Shown in pieces: positions 15,101 to 27,150 of a DNA stretch of 64,000 bases. The stretch's first letter is position 1. The number at the start of each line of letters is the position of its first letter. The notes below the pieces were generated by a model that had not been told where the DNA came from, ran no database searches, and worked only from the letters and a program-made list of their open reading frames with translations. The stretch is from Chromobotia macracanthus. Its lineage: Eukaryota; Chordata; Actinopteri; Cypriniformes; Botiidae. Both the position numbers and the translations under genes were made by a program. The stretch covers positions 6,196,501-6,260,500 of the forward strand of contig JAZGTH010000008.1 of the NCBI GenBank assembly GCA_036877525.1. The letters run 5' to 3'.

Positions 15101-16805
15101 TCACAGTATAGTAGTCATGAGTCTGGTAATCAGTGCCTGTCTCCTCAGGCACGGTCTCAGGAACATACCCAGGTACTTTTCCAGAGAGCGAGCGAGATCT
15201 TGTCACAATGCTTTTTCTGTCCAGGGAGATAAAGTTCTCACCCTCTGAGTCAAAGCCAGCCTCTTCATAAATGTGTTCGTCACTTTCTGTGTCTGAGTCC
15301 TCAAAGAAAGGCACAATATGGCAATCCAGCTCTTCTATGTCTTCTTCAAATGCTTCTGTGGTGTGCGCAAAAACCACACGGTTGGTAAGTTCTGGAGTTC
15401 TGCCTAAATCCAAATCAGCTGGAACAGTGATGTTGCAAAGTCTGAGACGTGGCTGGCAGCTGTTTCTTTGACTCAAGAGGGCATGGCTCCGTCTAGCTGA
15501 CCGTTCTCTCACACTTCTCCCCTTTATTTTTCTCTCTGTGTTTACTGGCTCATCTTCATCTCCTATCTCAACATAATCTTCCGACGACACACACTCCACT
15601 TGCTGATCATCACCATCCTGGTCTTCAATATCAGCATAGTCATCCACTGCTTCATTCTTTGCCATCTCGTTACCCTCAGAAACCATTGAGGGCTGAGAGA
15701 CACCATTTTCTAATTTTGCCTGTTCCTCCTCTAACTCTGCCACATCGTCAGATGATACATAGTAAGGCTCTTGGTTTGATGTTCCCTCTGTTGTGATCTC
15801 AGAGTCCACAGGTTTATCATTGCTGGATTCCTCTTCTGAGCACCTTGCTTCTGGATCAGAGGTGCATGTCAAATCACTTGGCACAACCTCTATGACAGAG
15901 TAAGGCTCAAATGGATCTACTGTCTCCTCTGCAAACCTGAATCGCCCAGATGGGTCTTTGGTAGCACGTTCAGCTTGCCAAGTGTTATTGTCATCAAGTG
16001 TGCCAATTACATCATAAGGATATTCCTCACATAGCGAGGACTGACTGCAGTTTGTGGCATTTGAAGAAAGCCCGGTGTCATTATAGGCCACATCCTCATC
16101 TGTCTCATGATGTACACATTTTACACCTGCCCTAGTATCCTTTCCACTGAGATCACATTCAATAGACTGACCACTAGGGACAGATTCCCTCTCACTGTAA
16201 TAGGGCTGTTTTGTATCATAAGTTGGGCCTGTGTCTGGATCCTCACAACTGTCTGATAGTGTTTCTTCAATCTCTGCATACAGATTTTGAAAGTCTTTGC
16301 TCACTGCAGCTTCACCTGCAGGCTGGTCTTTAGTGGGTGTCTCATGGGTGTTTTCATCTTCTCCATTCTCAGATGAGCTGATATCATCAATGTTTTTGCT
16401 GTGGTCCTCGTCAAGAAGGACCACCTCAACTACATTCAGAGAGGCTGTATGCTGTACTTCAGTGGCATCATCTTTAAGCTCCTCCTCTCCCATTGTTTTA
16501 TCCACTACTATTTCTAAGTCTTCCTCTATTTCATTATAAGTTGTGTCATGGTTTGTGTCATAGTTCACAATAAACTTTTTCACTGTATCAAAGTCCTTGT
16601 CCACACATTCATCTGTACAATTTTCTCTGGAGGCATCTGCTTCGTCCTGTGAGACATCTGATTCATTGTCCTGCTTCAGCTCAAGTCTATCTGAGGATGT
16701 TATTTCCCCATTGCTCACAATGTTTTGGCTCACCTCTGAGGCTAGCCTAGGTTTAGGTGCCACAGGAGGTTTAGGACCTCGTGTAGTGTGACAAGGTCTT
16801 GACAT
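359..16805 (-). CDS. fgd5: fgd5: FYVE, RhoGEF and PH domain-containing protein 5 (5' part of gene, partial)
   Basis: FGD5 is a guanine nucleotide exchange factor for Cdc42, best known in endothelial cells and haematopoietic stem cells (family knowledge). Six coding exons are visible: 14104-16805, 8089-8206, 6603-6661, 6027-6057, 932-1083 and 359-515. All have GT/AG borders and phases that close, giving 1073 codons. The N-terminal 900 residues are acidic and disordered, with FGD5-typical blocks: GPKPPVAPKPRL near the start, PGYVPETVPEET near residue 548, SLPCVI and SFSQRSH, and twin DYENI motifs near 835-850. The RhoGEF (DH) domain begins near residue 942 and is cut by the left edge; the rest of DH, both PH domains and FYVE lie outside. 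Start chosen at the ATG at 16805, just before the conserved RGPKPP block; the GTG at 16820 is in frame but has no support. FGD6 is the nearest alternative, but the N-terminal blocks favour FGD5. Confidence 0.93.
820..862. repeat. (TA)n microsatellite
   Basis: About 21 TA units inside the fgd5 intron between the exons at 932-1083 and 359-515. Confidence 0.9.
932..1083 (-). CDS. fgd5: fgd5 coding exon 5 (DH domain)
   Basis: 152-nt exon with a good acceptor (CTCTCTCCAG) and donor TG/GTGAGA. It encodes DFRAAVESAIGEDEEPLL, then a segment with LSTLPQVYHLHCDILSELE, typical of the FGD family DH domain. It ends inside a Trp codon. Confidence 0.9.
1084..6026 (-). other. fgd5 intron (about 4.9 kb)
   Basis: AT-rich intronic DNA between the 31-nt exon and the next DH exon. 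Short open frames here have no domain, splice or codon support. A two-unit CTAACCCTAACCCT near 5590 is too short to mean anything. No transposon recognised. Confidence 0.55.
6027..6057 (-). CDS. fgd5: fgd5 coding exon 4 (31-nt micro-exon, DH domain)
   Basis: 31-nt exon, acceptor CAACAG, donor GAG/GTATGA. It encodes HVKSLKILQE in the first helix of the DH domain. Too short for open-frame searches, but it restores phase between its neighbours exactly and matches the family helix (family form: SEK-Y-xxLxxLxxDF). Confidence 0.85.
6603..6661 (-). CDS. fgd5: fgd5 coding exon 3 (start of DH domain)
   Basis: 59-nt exon with acceptor TGTTCAG and donor GA/GTAAGT. It encodes GRSRAYYIAKDLLDSERE, the first helix (CR1) of the RhoGEF domain. 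It leaves two bases of a Glu codon that the next exon completes. Confidence 0.88.
8089..8206 (-). CDS. fgd5: fgd5 coding exon 2
   Basis: 118-nt exon, acceptor TTTCCCAG, donor CAG/GTCAGT. It completes the split serine codon of the large exon and reads AYTEPFAVCPTP, then an acidic SEEEDS stretch. The AYTEP and SEEEDS blocks match human FGD5 just before its DH domain (from memory). It ends in phase 0. Confidence 0.9.
9127..9154. repeat. (TG)14 microsatellite
   Basis: Perfect TG dinucleotide run in the large fgd5 intron. It accounts for open frames of about 150 codons seen on both strands here, because the repeat contains no stop. Confidence 0.9.
10522..10770 (+). mobile_element. Non-autonomous inverted-repeat DNA transposon copy (cyprinid type)
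   Basis: The right end reads GGGTGAACTATCCCTTTAA and the left end is a decayed inverse (TTAAAGAGATAGTTTTT). Between them lie AAGATATTTTGAGAAATGTC, TTGTTTGGTTACCAAC and GGAATGCCATGAGGG. I recall these blocks as a very common zebrafish/carp repeat, so the family call is from memory. No coding capacity. Confidence 0.7.
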
Positions 16806-16859
16806 CAGGATGCAGCTCACAGTTCTTTAGTTGAAAAGTCTGGAATTGCTTCTAAAAAT
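14104..16859 (-). CDS. fgd5: fgd5 first coding exon (large N-terminal exon)
   Basis: A single exon encodes the first 900 residues plus two bases of the next codon; coding starts at 16805 and 16806-16859 is 5' UTR. The acceptor (pyrimidine tract ending TTTGTAG) lies at 16860-16861 and the donor (AAAG/GTATAG) at 14103-14102. The protein is rich in Glu, Asp and Ser. It carries an SH3-ligand-like PKPPVAPKP near residues 11-19, a Lys/Arg-rich block near residue 700, and two DYENI motifs that could be phosphotyrosine sites (inference). The antisense open frames over this exon reflect its codon composition. Confidence 0.93.
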
Positions 16860-17857
16860 CTACAAACAGGAAAAAAGAGAAAGATTACAGTAGGTTGTTT
16901 AATTGGACGTCTTGGCACTCGCAATAAAAACAAATTGGAAAATCTACAAACTGACTGACAACATGCCATTATGAGCTCAGCTGCTCCTTTACAGCTGCAT
17001 ATTGATTGATTTACATTGACCATTTGATTGATGAACTGCAACCTCTGAACCTAAAACATAATGAAGTGATTATATGGTGAGTCACCCCTTACGCTGAACA
17101 TCATTTACACAGCCATAAAACTGTAGTGTATAAAATTATAGAGATAATACATTAAATCTTAAATCACAGCAACCTGAAGTGATATCTTCTTAACAAGGCC
17201 ATTGGGGGTTTTGAAGGCCATTTTTTGGTGAAACACACCCTTTCTCTTAACATAACTTATACACCCCTGTCTTTTCCTGTTATTTGCTACCTGTCTTGAC
17301 GCACGTCCTATTAAACTCACCATGCACTTGGAGCTCACCCTGCTAAGATGTTGTTTCCTGACACGACTAATTAACTATTCCAGCAGACTCTCCTGGAAAG
17401 ACTGCGAACAGGAAGTGCAAAGAGGAAGGACATTAACAGTGCACTGTCTCCTCCACGAACCCACCTCTCCTTTTTTCTACAAGAAGGCAGTTTTGAACAA
17501 CACAAATACACTTCCTTCTCGTCAGTCTTCCCATGATTCACACTCTAGTGATAAATCCCACCCCTCACAACCTCCTCAGACATTTTGGTTTTTTTGCTGA
17601 AAAGGTCATTTCAGTGCGTTAAAGAACAATAAAAAGAGAAACATCAACATCCCAACTAAGGTCCCTTTGGCAAAATAACAGGATATGAATTATGCAACAA
17701 GAATTCACTAAAACAAATGGTTAAATACAATGGGAGGGATACAGGGAAAAACAAAACTCTTCACTGAGTAAAGCCATCAGTTCATGAACTAAGATATGGG
17801 CTGTGGTGTGTTTAATTTGCTATTTAAATTTACTAATACTAATTCTATCCAACCAGT

Positions 17858-17897
<40 letters not shown>

Positions 17898-18407
17898 AGA
17901 GAGAATGTACACATACAAGCACACAAGCCCACATATACAACATGAACATACACACACACATATATATGAACAAATACATATTTTAATGGTTGTGCAACTC
18001 ATATAACAAAATAAAGTGTCAGTGTAGAAAGTGTGCGTTTTCACTCATTTCCCCTTAATGCATCAATGATACATCCCAGCACAGTACTAAAATACTAAAT
18101 ACAGCAATAACTAAAGTACAAAATGAACAGAACTACAACGAATTGTTATCATTATTATTATTATATGTGAATGAACAAGGATTAGAGAGATCAATGCGCA
18201 AACTACAGCAGCATTACAATTTAACATCAGTACGTCGACTCGCAACACAGTACCGGTCGTGTCAGAATTAACTTTTCTCCGCAAAACACGATCACATCTC
18301 TGCAGTACTGCGGGTTAACAACTTATTTCGTTATTGAGCTTGCACTAAGTCACAGTAATGTAACAACACCACAAAGTCAATTGAGAAAAGAAGTTTGGTT
18401 GCGCACC
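16860..18407 (-). other. fgd5 first intron (5' UTR)
   Basis: Intron between the acceptor at 16860 and a candidate donor at 18406 or 18813. It holds an (AG)n repeat at 17861-17893 and nothing coding that I can support. Confidence 0.5.
17861..17893. repeat. (AG)16 microsatellite
   Basis: Perfect AG run, CT-rich on the transcribed strand, in the 5' intron of fgd5. Confidence 0.9.
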
Positions 18408-18900
18408 TGAGCTCATTTTCGGATGTCATCCACCACGGCATCTGAAATACCTCCACATCATTCCTTGATATTCCGGAGCAACAGTATATATATATATATA
18501 TATATATATATCCAAAGATGTCGCGAAGTTACTCCTGGAACATTTGTCATAAAGCCTCAGAAGTAAACAAGAGAGACTTCATTACTTATTCGACGATGCG
18601 TCTCCAAAAACCATCAGTTTAATAGCGACTGTCGCAGCAGGTCCGCGCGCTTCCCGCTGGAAGACTGAGAGAGACGCGCGCGCGCGGAGACTGAAGGTGT
18701 TTTCCGCGCGCTTCCTGAGGAGGAACGGCGAGTCTCTCTCACGGGAATACGAATCAATGACTGAAAGCGCTGAGAAAAACCTCTAAGAAACATTAAAATC
18801 AGGGCGTACTCACTCTGACAAACAGCTACTCCGTCGCTTGCCGGGTGGCGTTAACAAGCAAAAGTCGCTTTTAAGAGAATCGGTGGAAAAGTCGAAATTT
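18408..18900 (-). promoter_or_regulatory. Candidate fgd5 promoter and alternative non-coding first exons
   Basis: Two donors on the transcribed strand could end 5' UTR exons: CTCAG/GTGCGC with the exon ending at 18407, and CAGA/GTGAGTACG ending at 18814. Between them lies the most CpG-dense patch of this region (about 18640-18735), with several GCGCGC runs and the CGCGCGCTTCC unit seen twice, an ETS-like core (GGAA on the other strand). ETS factors drive endothelial genes, so this fits FGD5, but that is inference. A TA repeat lies at 18485-18511. The start site itself cannot be seen. Confidence 0.5.
18485..18511. repeat. (TA)n microsatellite at fgd5 5' end
   Basis: About 13 TA units, located 78 bases upstream (on the minus strand) of the candidate donor at 18406. 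It could act as a TATA-like element or be a plain microsatellite. Confidence 0.8.
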
Positions 18901-21900
18901 CTAATCAAACGGCGTTTGTGCTACACCGTGGTTATTGTATTTAGTTGTGCAGCCTTGCAAAAGGTCATTCAAAACATTTAGATATATCAGCGTATAAACC
19001 TGTTGACTAGAAGGTTAATTACTTAATTGTGCATAAAAACAGGCTTTGTTTAGTTTTTGCAGCATTTTGTAATTTTGTTGGTATCACAGACTTTTTTGAT
19101 TTAAACTTAATGCTTTCGATTGCTTTCTGCTCATCTGTTGCCTGATTGGAGGAAAGCAGCTCTTTAAAAGCTCTCTTCATAACAGGAAACTGCTATCCCT
19201 CTTTCCTGCACAACAGGCAATGCTTCCTTAGCAACAAATGAACAAAGGTGCTGCTAGTAGCCCTCCTGCATTAAAGTTTACACTATGTATTTTTCCTAAT
19301 TCAACTGAGTATTTTTAGATGGAAACAGTTATTTTTAAAATGCTCCGAAAATCAATGGAAACAATGACAGCAAATCACTGTTTAACTACCATGTAAAACA
19401 TTTGGAGAAAATGGGAATTGAAAAATCAAAGCATGTGGTCTAATCACATTTTAAACATAATACAATGTTTAAATGTAATTCTGTTCATTTTACTTTTAAT
19501 GCGTCTTATTCACATCAAAACATTCATTCAGAAACAAATTCGTGCCCTATAGGCTATCCACCAAATCAAATATTCTCAGACAGAGCCTTTGTTGAAACCT
19601 CTGAATTGTAAGACAAGATAACCCCCAGCTGAGCCACTGCAGCTATGTTCAAGGGCAGACAGCATCTCAAAAACTCAGGAGAGAAAACTGTCAGCCACCT
19701 GGGGCTCCATTTTGACAGTTTATATTACAAGTTAAACCTTCAAACATTAGGTGGCAAATTCCATAGGACATCTCTAATGCATAGGGGAATATGCCATATG
19801 TTTAATATGTCCACACCTTTAAAACAAAATCTCATATGTGACTGTATGGAATGGCTATGAATTAATAACATTCTGTATTTTGTTGTCCTTTAGATGATGT
19901 CAGGCCTTATTTTATTCAAATTTTTGTAACACCCATCAAATTGTTGTTGTTAACAATTTGCCTTATGGGCTGGACAACTTGTTTTTGTGGCCTTGACCCC
20001 TTTCAGGATGAATATTTACAACAGCTACAGCGTCACATAAACTCTCACAGGACAGTTTGTTATTCCTGTAAACTGATTACCAGCCTGAATGACAACATTT
20101 AACAGAAACCGCTTTTCTCAAAAACGGCGTGACCAAGAATTTCTCATAAATAATTCAGTTTCAAATTCAAATTTGTCAATATAAAGACTTTTTTATAGAA
20201 CTGGCTATATCTGCTCCAATGTCACGTCTTTTGTTTTTTTTAATGGCAAACTGCAGCCAAAGATAGCACGTGGTTGGCATTTTGCTGTGCTAATTGTGTC
20301 CTTTACTGGAAAGTATACTATGGCACTAAATTTGACCTGTTTTTGAGTTTTATCAAACAAGTGTGTTTTCATCTGTGGGAACGGGCAAAAAGCAGAGCGT
20401 GTTTGTTGGCATTGTAATGTAAGGGATATAGCTGGTGACTGACAGAATAGCTGTGAGATAAAGAGCCCTGCAGATGTGGTTTACACTGTATGCACAGGAT
20501 GAAAACATGTTTTCTATGAACAGCTATTTCTGACCAAGCAGATCTGTGGAGCTCTGTGCCCCTCCACCTGGACAGCCACATTATGGCACATGCTCGGGAT
20601 CAGAGGAAAAACATGTCAGACACCAGCTTTTTACTCATAAACACACACATGTATTCACAGAACTGACCCAAACAGGAAACGGATTGGGAAAGAGGGTCAG
20701 TGACTGTTTTCCCAGACCTCATATGAGTCTCTCAGCACCCATCTTATAACACCTGCCTTTAAAAGAACAGACTGAATGTTTCTAAATTCTGAAACAATGA
20801 AATAAACAGATATGTGTACAGCAAAGCCATGCTCTGACATATGCTGCAGTAAAAGCAGCAAAACATTTACACTGCAAATGTTGTTATCGAAAAATTCAAT
20901 TCTTACAGTGAAATTATGCAATTTTTATTTATTATAATAAACAAGAAACTGTATTGATGATGGATTAATATGTTTTAGTTATTTGTTGTCACTCCATATA
21001 TTTTAAGTCCTTTAGAAAACACTTTTAAGCAATACTTATTAATACAAGGGTCTATTTTAATCATTCCAATGTATTACAGAAAACATAAGATTCTTCCTCT
21101 CTGTTCTGGTAACTCCAGGTGTCAGACACACCTCATATTCCCCCTATGAACAGAACATGAAAGAAATATGGCATCAGCACTCTTAGGCAACTCAAAAGCA
21201 CAGCTACAGAAACAACACTCTCACCTTCCCCCAGTCCCTTGACCACTGCCACACTGCTGCAGAAAGACAGGTGAAGCCAGCAGTCAGCACTTCATCAAAA
21301 ACAGCAAACAAAGACCTCACTCCCTCTGGAGTCCAAGACCTCTACCACCAAATCAATGCGACACCAGTGTCTAGGGTTATGGGACAGTATATATGTGTAG
21401 TTAAAGATTATATGGCTACTGTAATCTGTAGTCTATTATGTAGTCTATGCTGCAGTTAACCTTGTTTTCATAGAATATAAATGCAGTAGCCCACCCACAA
21501 AACTACAGTTGCATAGTACAGTTGTTTTTCAAAGACTGCATGGGGGACAACTGTGTCAGTGATTGCTAGTCATTTGTGGATTTATTATTAAGGACGGTTA
21601 ATGTTATTTTCAGATCCAGAGAGTGGCAAATAACTGCAGTACATGCTGAAGTACTGGTAATTAGAGAGAAAGCAGAATTAGTGAGATTTTCACAGGTGTG
21701 ATATAACATGCTAAGTGGGGGGGGCATGTCTTGAAAAGTCTCTTTTTCTTTAGTATACCCCACTCAAAAAGACACAATTCTCCCTGTTGCTCTGTAATAA
21801 CATCGATTTACTGGTAATGAATAAAAGTCTCAAGAAGCCTCATAAAAAAACTTGAGGCTTGGCCTTTAAAGTGCAGCACAATGGGCCAGTCAAACACTAG

Positions 21901-24900
21901 CCTATAGCCTTTAGAACAATAGATTTATGGGCCCTGGAGAGCTTGATTTCTTTAGAAAAATTGTGCATAGTGCCGGGCTGCCCTTTTCTGTCACAATTCA
22001 TTCTTGCATGCAGCTTTGCTTTGTATTCTAATGCAAACACAAACATGCACCCTACAGTGCTGCACCAGAACAGCATGACAGACCCTCATTAGGCCACGAT
22101 GATACTTCTCCTGATCCAAGAGTCGCTCTCCCTAGTGCAACCCATTGACGTAACTTGCTAAAGCAAATACAAATCTGATCTCAGGTCAGCATAAAAGAAT
22201 AATTTCCAAGAACACTCTTGATTAGCCAGACCAAGCTGCTGATCTTTTTTGCTGCAGGACCTAAGGGGAACAATAGAATTGTGAAAAAGTCCCGTAGTCT
22301 GGATTTACTTTTTCCTGTGAGTGTTTTCACATCTTTCAGCCAAATGAGACTGAACGGATGCAGATACTACGTTTAAAAATATCTGTGTTTTCTAACCTCT
22401 TTTGGCCTTGGCTGTCAGCCGATCCCATGTTTCTAAACACCTTAAGCAATAAGCTGATAAATTGGGGAGGTACAATCATTCTGTTTGTAAGTTCCCTTTA
22501 ATAAAAAGTTTAAGTCTTAAAAAAGTATTAAGACCCTTTAATAAAAAGTAATAAAAATGAAATTATTAATGCATAAATTTAACTGTGATCTAACTGAGGT
22601 AATAAATACTGTCTCTATAATACAAACATAAGCCTGTGGGGTTCAGATCAAAAATGAATGCATCTTTACCGTATGTGGTGTTCACATGCATCATATATAG
22701 TATTGCTTTCAGCACTTTAATGTTTTTTAATGCTTTTAAATGTTTATAAGGGCCCTTGACTTTTCTTCAAAGATTATATATTGTGGAATATTTTACCCAG
22801 ATCACATATCACCCTTAACACCCTTTGGTATTCTCTAAAGCTAGCTTTTGCAATGTTAAGCAACATTTGATGAGTGACTTATAGGCTCGGCTGATTCTTT
22901 TTAAAACCAAAATTTGTTTTGGTTAAATAATTTGTCTATAATCAAAAGGATTCAAGGGTAAGATACATAAGGGTAAGAGCATACAATGTTAACAGGTAGA
23001 ATAAAGAAATGCATTACCATTGTAGCATTGTGGAATATAAATCAGGGCATACCATCAATCCACTTTTAAAGAGACTGGAGATAAATTACCAAAAGCATTT
23101 CACACACAACAGATTTGTTGATGAGCCTATAATCAATAATCCCAATCACAATAGACTGCAATTAGTGCCAAACCTGCCACCTTGTCTGTGCTAACTAAAT
23201 CAATGCTACTATGTTTTTATCTGCAAAACATAATGTCATACGTTAGAAAAATACAACTTGTCTTTCTGGTGTTTATGATGACGAATGAAATTAAAAGAGA
23301 TTATTAGAACCAAGTCTGATAGTTAAAATGAGGTCAGAGTAAGGGCCAGTCAATAAGACTGACACACACACACACATGCATGCACAAATACACACATATT
23401 ATTTTCATACATGAAGAAACAGTCAAGGATGAACAGGCAATGACAGATCATCCTTTATGCACACACTTTAACCACATCAGCAAAAATCTTTTGCTGAATT
23501 TATATTCATGTCTATGATTCTTTTAGAACCATTAATATTATAGGGAGGCTAGAGTGGCATGGAAAAGACTATTTCAGGCATTTCTGTATTATATATTTAC
23601 CATGTAAACATTTATATAAACATCTCTTATTATGGGGTATGACTTCTATTCCAATCTTTAAAGCCTCGGTTAACAAATATGTCTAAGTCAGAATGCTACT
23701 TACTTATCAACAACAAAAAAGTACATGCCAAATGTTTTTTAAAATTCTGAAGTGATTTTCATTATCATCACATTATATCATATTGAGTGTTTATCATTTT
23801 TCTATTCTGTTCTTTGACTGCCTTTACTTCTGTTTAGCCTGCATCCCAATATCAACATCCAGTCAGTTATGATGGATGTGTTACACTGATGCCATGTTGC
23901 CATGGTAACACAGGTTAAAAGTCAGTCTTTTGTCAACTAGAGATACTCTATACTGTATTCAGCCTCTATATTACTCATCTTGCCTGCAGTGTGAGTGCTT
24001 TTTGCTTATGCACTTACAAGCTGACTTTGAACAAATAGGACAAAATCTGTTAATCAGCTGCACAAAACACAAAAAAGATAGAAAAGATAGTTGAGGTGCG
24101 GAGAAACCCCAGCTGTATTGTGTTCTTCATCTGGTCTAATTGTATCTCACACCTACAGCAGGACATCATACAATAAAGGTAAGATTAAAAACTAGGCCAC
24201 CATCTCTTTGGCCATCTATAAATCTCTATCTGTGCTATGAGATTTCTGGGAGAAGTGCTTGTGGGAGTTTACATGAGAAAGTATGCGTTTAATTTTGAAT
24301 ATTATCATGTGACCCTTTATATGTTGTATGTTTGTATGAATAAGCGCAAGACCAAAATTATTACTGGAGGTTTACATGGAACTGGAGATTGTTCTTCAGT
24401 GCCAAGAGGAGTCACCACGGGTGGATAAGAGCATTACCCTTTCACTATAGTTCCCTCCCTGTCTCCATTATATTATCCATTTATTATTCCATTTATAATC
24501 CCCTCTAATTCATTTAAACACATGGGGGCTCTATGAATACATTTGAACATTATCAAAAGGTGTGGTTAATGCCAAAAAGCCTGTTTCCTAAATCTGATAA
24601 TGCTGGATGATTAGATGAAGACTAAACAAATGGCACATGGGCTCACTGAGTGCTGTTATAAAACTTAATTGTGACCATGACTGTCACTATAAAAGATAGT
24701 GTATGAGAGGCATTCCCAGCCATAAACCTCTGCTCCTGTGCTTACCTGAACTGACCTTAAACTGACCTGAGAAAAGACTAAATCTCAAAGCATTTTTATT
24801 ATAAACAAACCTGGTTGCTGATTAGTCAATCATGCGATTATGAAGGATTAAATCATTTAAAATGCTTAACAAGATAATGTTTTAAATGATAATTTGCCAC

Positions 24901-25012
24901 ATCATTTTTATGTAATGTAAGCAGTGGTTTAATAAATGCAGTAAGGCACTTTAAGCTGTTCAGTATTGTGTACAGTATTGTAATATCTGTATTAACGGTT
25001 TTAAATCCAGAA
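18901..25012. other. Intergenic, no gene supported
   Basis: Scattered open frames under 75 codons, none with a recognisable domain or paired splice sites. An 8-base perfect stem (AAGCCTCA/TGAGGCTT, near 21837-21861) with a 10-base A-rich loop was seen but has no context. Upstream regulatory DNA of fgd5 could be here. Confidence 0.5.
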
Positions 25013-25100
25013 CCAGATATATCCTGTTGGACTCTAGAGTATGGCACTGGCAACATCAACGTCATGGGTTCGAATCCCAGGGAGATGATACAATGTGTAC
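25013..25100 (+). mobile_element. tRNA-derived SINE fragment (5' half)
   Basis: Contains a Pol III B-box (GGTTCGAATCCC, 25068-25079) preceded by an A-box-like segment and GGCACTGGCAACATCAACG. This resembles the tRNA-like head of common cyprinid SINEs. It is not a tRNA gene: no cloverleaf can be drawn around the B-box. The SINE body and tail are missing. Confidence 0.6.
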
Positions 25101-25599
25101 AGTATAATATAGTCACTGTTCAACAATACTGGCAGTTTGGCTCACATTCAGTGTTACTGAGTAAATACAGTATAAACTACAATTTATTTTATTTCTGCCT
25201 GATTTATAAATCAATGAACATATCATTTACAAGCAGTACATTCAAATCTATTACCAGACACACATCCAAAAAGCTTTTATTCATCACTCACTTTATTAAT
25301 GGAATTCTCATGAGGCTCCCGTTCCTTGATAAAAGTTATTGATTTCACTTGACTGTAATGTAGGCTTGTCATGCTTCATTACCACACTCATCTATGATTA
25401 TTTGTTTAGTAAATAAACTCCAGGAGATTAACTTTGCAGCTACCAAACACTGTATACACTGTTATGTGAACAAATGATGTATTTGAGCAGTAAATATCCC
25501 TCTTTAAAAAAGTTTGGATTTTGTCTAATGATTCTGCATACACAGAACCAAAATATTGGTTGTATCATGGAACGCTTTTATAACTCAAATAATCTGCAA

Positions 25600-25735
25600 A
25601 TTTACATTTATGTATTCAGATTGTTTTATCCAAAGCAACTTGTAGCACATTTGACATATTTTCAATGCGCAACAACTGCATCTAGAATCGAACCCATGAC
25701 CTTGGCACTGTTAGCATCAGTTAATATGAGGATTA
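25600..25735 (-). mobile_element. tRNA-derived SINE, minus strand
   Basis: On the minus strand it reads CCAAGGTCATGGGTTCGATT (B-box), then after about 50 bases TTGCTTTGGATAAAACAATC and ends ATACATAAATGTAAA. I recall this head-to-tail order as a frequent fish SINE whose tail reads GCTTTGGATAAAAGCATCTG. Same family as the fragment at 25013 and opposite in orientation. Confidence 0.7.
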
Positions 25736-27045
25736 CAACAAGATAAATAGTGAGTAACATATCTGTTAGATATGGTAACTCATACCCGAAATAGATAATG
25801 GATAAAAATAGCTTTTATGCTTAATTACAGCCTACATAAACATAAATAAATGCTTATAATGGCAATTGCACGTTATAGATATTCATAATTACCATCACCC
25901 CGCTACTATGAGATCTCACAGAGCTGGAATCACACCACATTTGAGCTGATATAAATGAAAGACTATTATTTACCCACTGTTTGTTGCACAATGCACAGGG
26001 GAAATGCTGAGCAAGCACTGAGGACTTATTTCACACATTAAACCAGCTAACTGAAATGGTCTGAACCCCAGTTTTTTCAACCTAAAACATGTCCGATTTG
26101 ATTTATGTGGCAGCTTTAACACAGCTTACTCTCAGAGTAAACTCACATATGGTGTAATCTCATGCGTGTGTGCACTATCAACCTTTTTAGGCAGATTATA
26201 CAGCCAGAGCAGACTGGGAATATTTTTATTATTAATAATGTTTCATTTTTTAAAGACTAATAACATTGAAATGAAATACCCTGTTTATAATCTGCCTGTT
26301 TCTACTTGACAAATGCACCTCACGTTTAGCTTGAAATCTTTACAATTGCTTGTGAGGCTGTTCATGCTACTTAAATCAGTTTCACTGTAGGGGTTCTAAC
26401 AATATATAACAACAGCATGATTTTATGAGTCTCATAATGTTTTCCTTCTAATGCAGAAGGGAAGAACAACCCATAATAGCACACAACCCATCCTCAGGGC
26501 ATACCGGCCATTGAGCTCTTATTGAGCCTGTATTCTCAGTTTGTGTTTATGCTGTCACATAAACCATCGAATTTCAAGCTGTTTTTCATCCCTTCACCTC
26601 TGTGTCTGGGAGAAAGGAGCACTACTCAAGTACATTAGCACCTGAATGTATCTTTCATTATGGTTCTTTGTGATCTCTGTGTTAGACTTAAGGTCAGAAC
26701 TGAGGAGATGGAGAGAGATCTTCATAACGTGCACTCCAGCATTAGGCAGCTCCTTGGATTACATATGGAAAAGTCTCTTTTTTCTTTAATGCATTAATAC
26801 TGTGTATTCATGATATGGTGAAGCACACAAAAGGGAAATGAATGGCTCTCTAGCTTTGTCGCGATACATGGAGATGTCTCAGACAGATACTGTGGTTTTT
26901 AATTACCTCCAGAATGGGGCCACCATAGTGAGTTGCGATCCAGAATGTCTTCACTGTGAGGATAGGACAGCGTGTGCTTCAGCATCCCTCTCTGCTCCTA
27001 TATCACATATGAGCAATGTGGATGCTGCAGGCTATGTTCAGGCAT
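25736..27045. other. Intergenic, nothing recognised
   Basis: AT-rich sequence without supported exons or recognisable repeats. Confidence 0.5.
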
Positions 27046-27150
27046 ATAATATAATATAATATAATATAATATAATATAATATAATATAATATAATATAAT
27101 ATAATATAATATAATATAATATAATATAATATAATATAATATAATATAAT
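27046..27150. repeat. (ATAAT)21 pentanucleotide satellite
   Basis: Twenty-one uninterrupted copies of ATAAT, 105 bp, with no visible imperfections. Likely highly polymorphic in length. Confidence 0.97.

Noticed and set aside
16806..16820. GTG at 16820 as an upstream start for fgd5
   Set aside because: The ATG at 16805 is in frame, close to the conserved RGPKPP block, and is the ordinary eukaryotic choice.
21836..21862. Stem AAGCCTCA/TGAGGCTT with A-rich loop, possible small-RNA hairpin
   Set aside because: The stem is only 8 bp, far too short for a microRNA precursor, and no gene context supports another role.
25016..25094. Possible tRNA gene
   Set aside because: The B-box is good, but no acceptor stem or anticodon stem pairs form, and the sequence continues like a SINE head.
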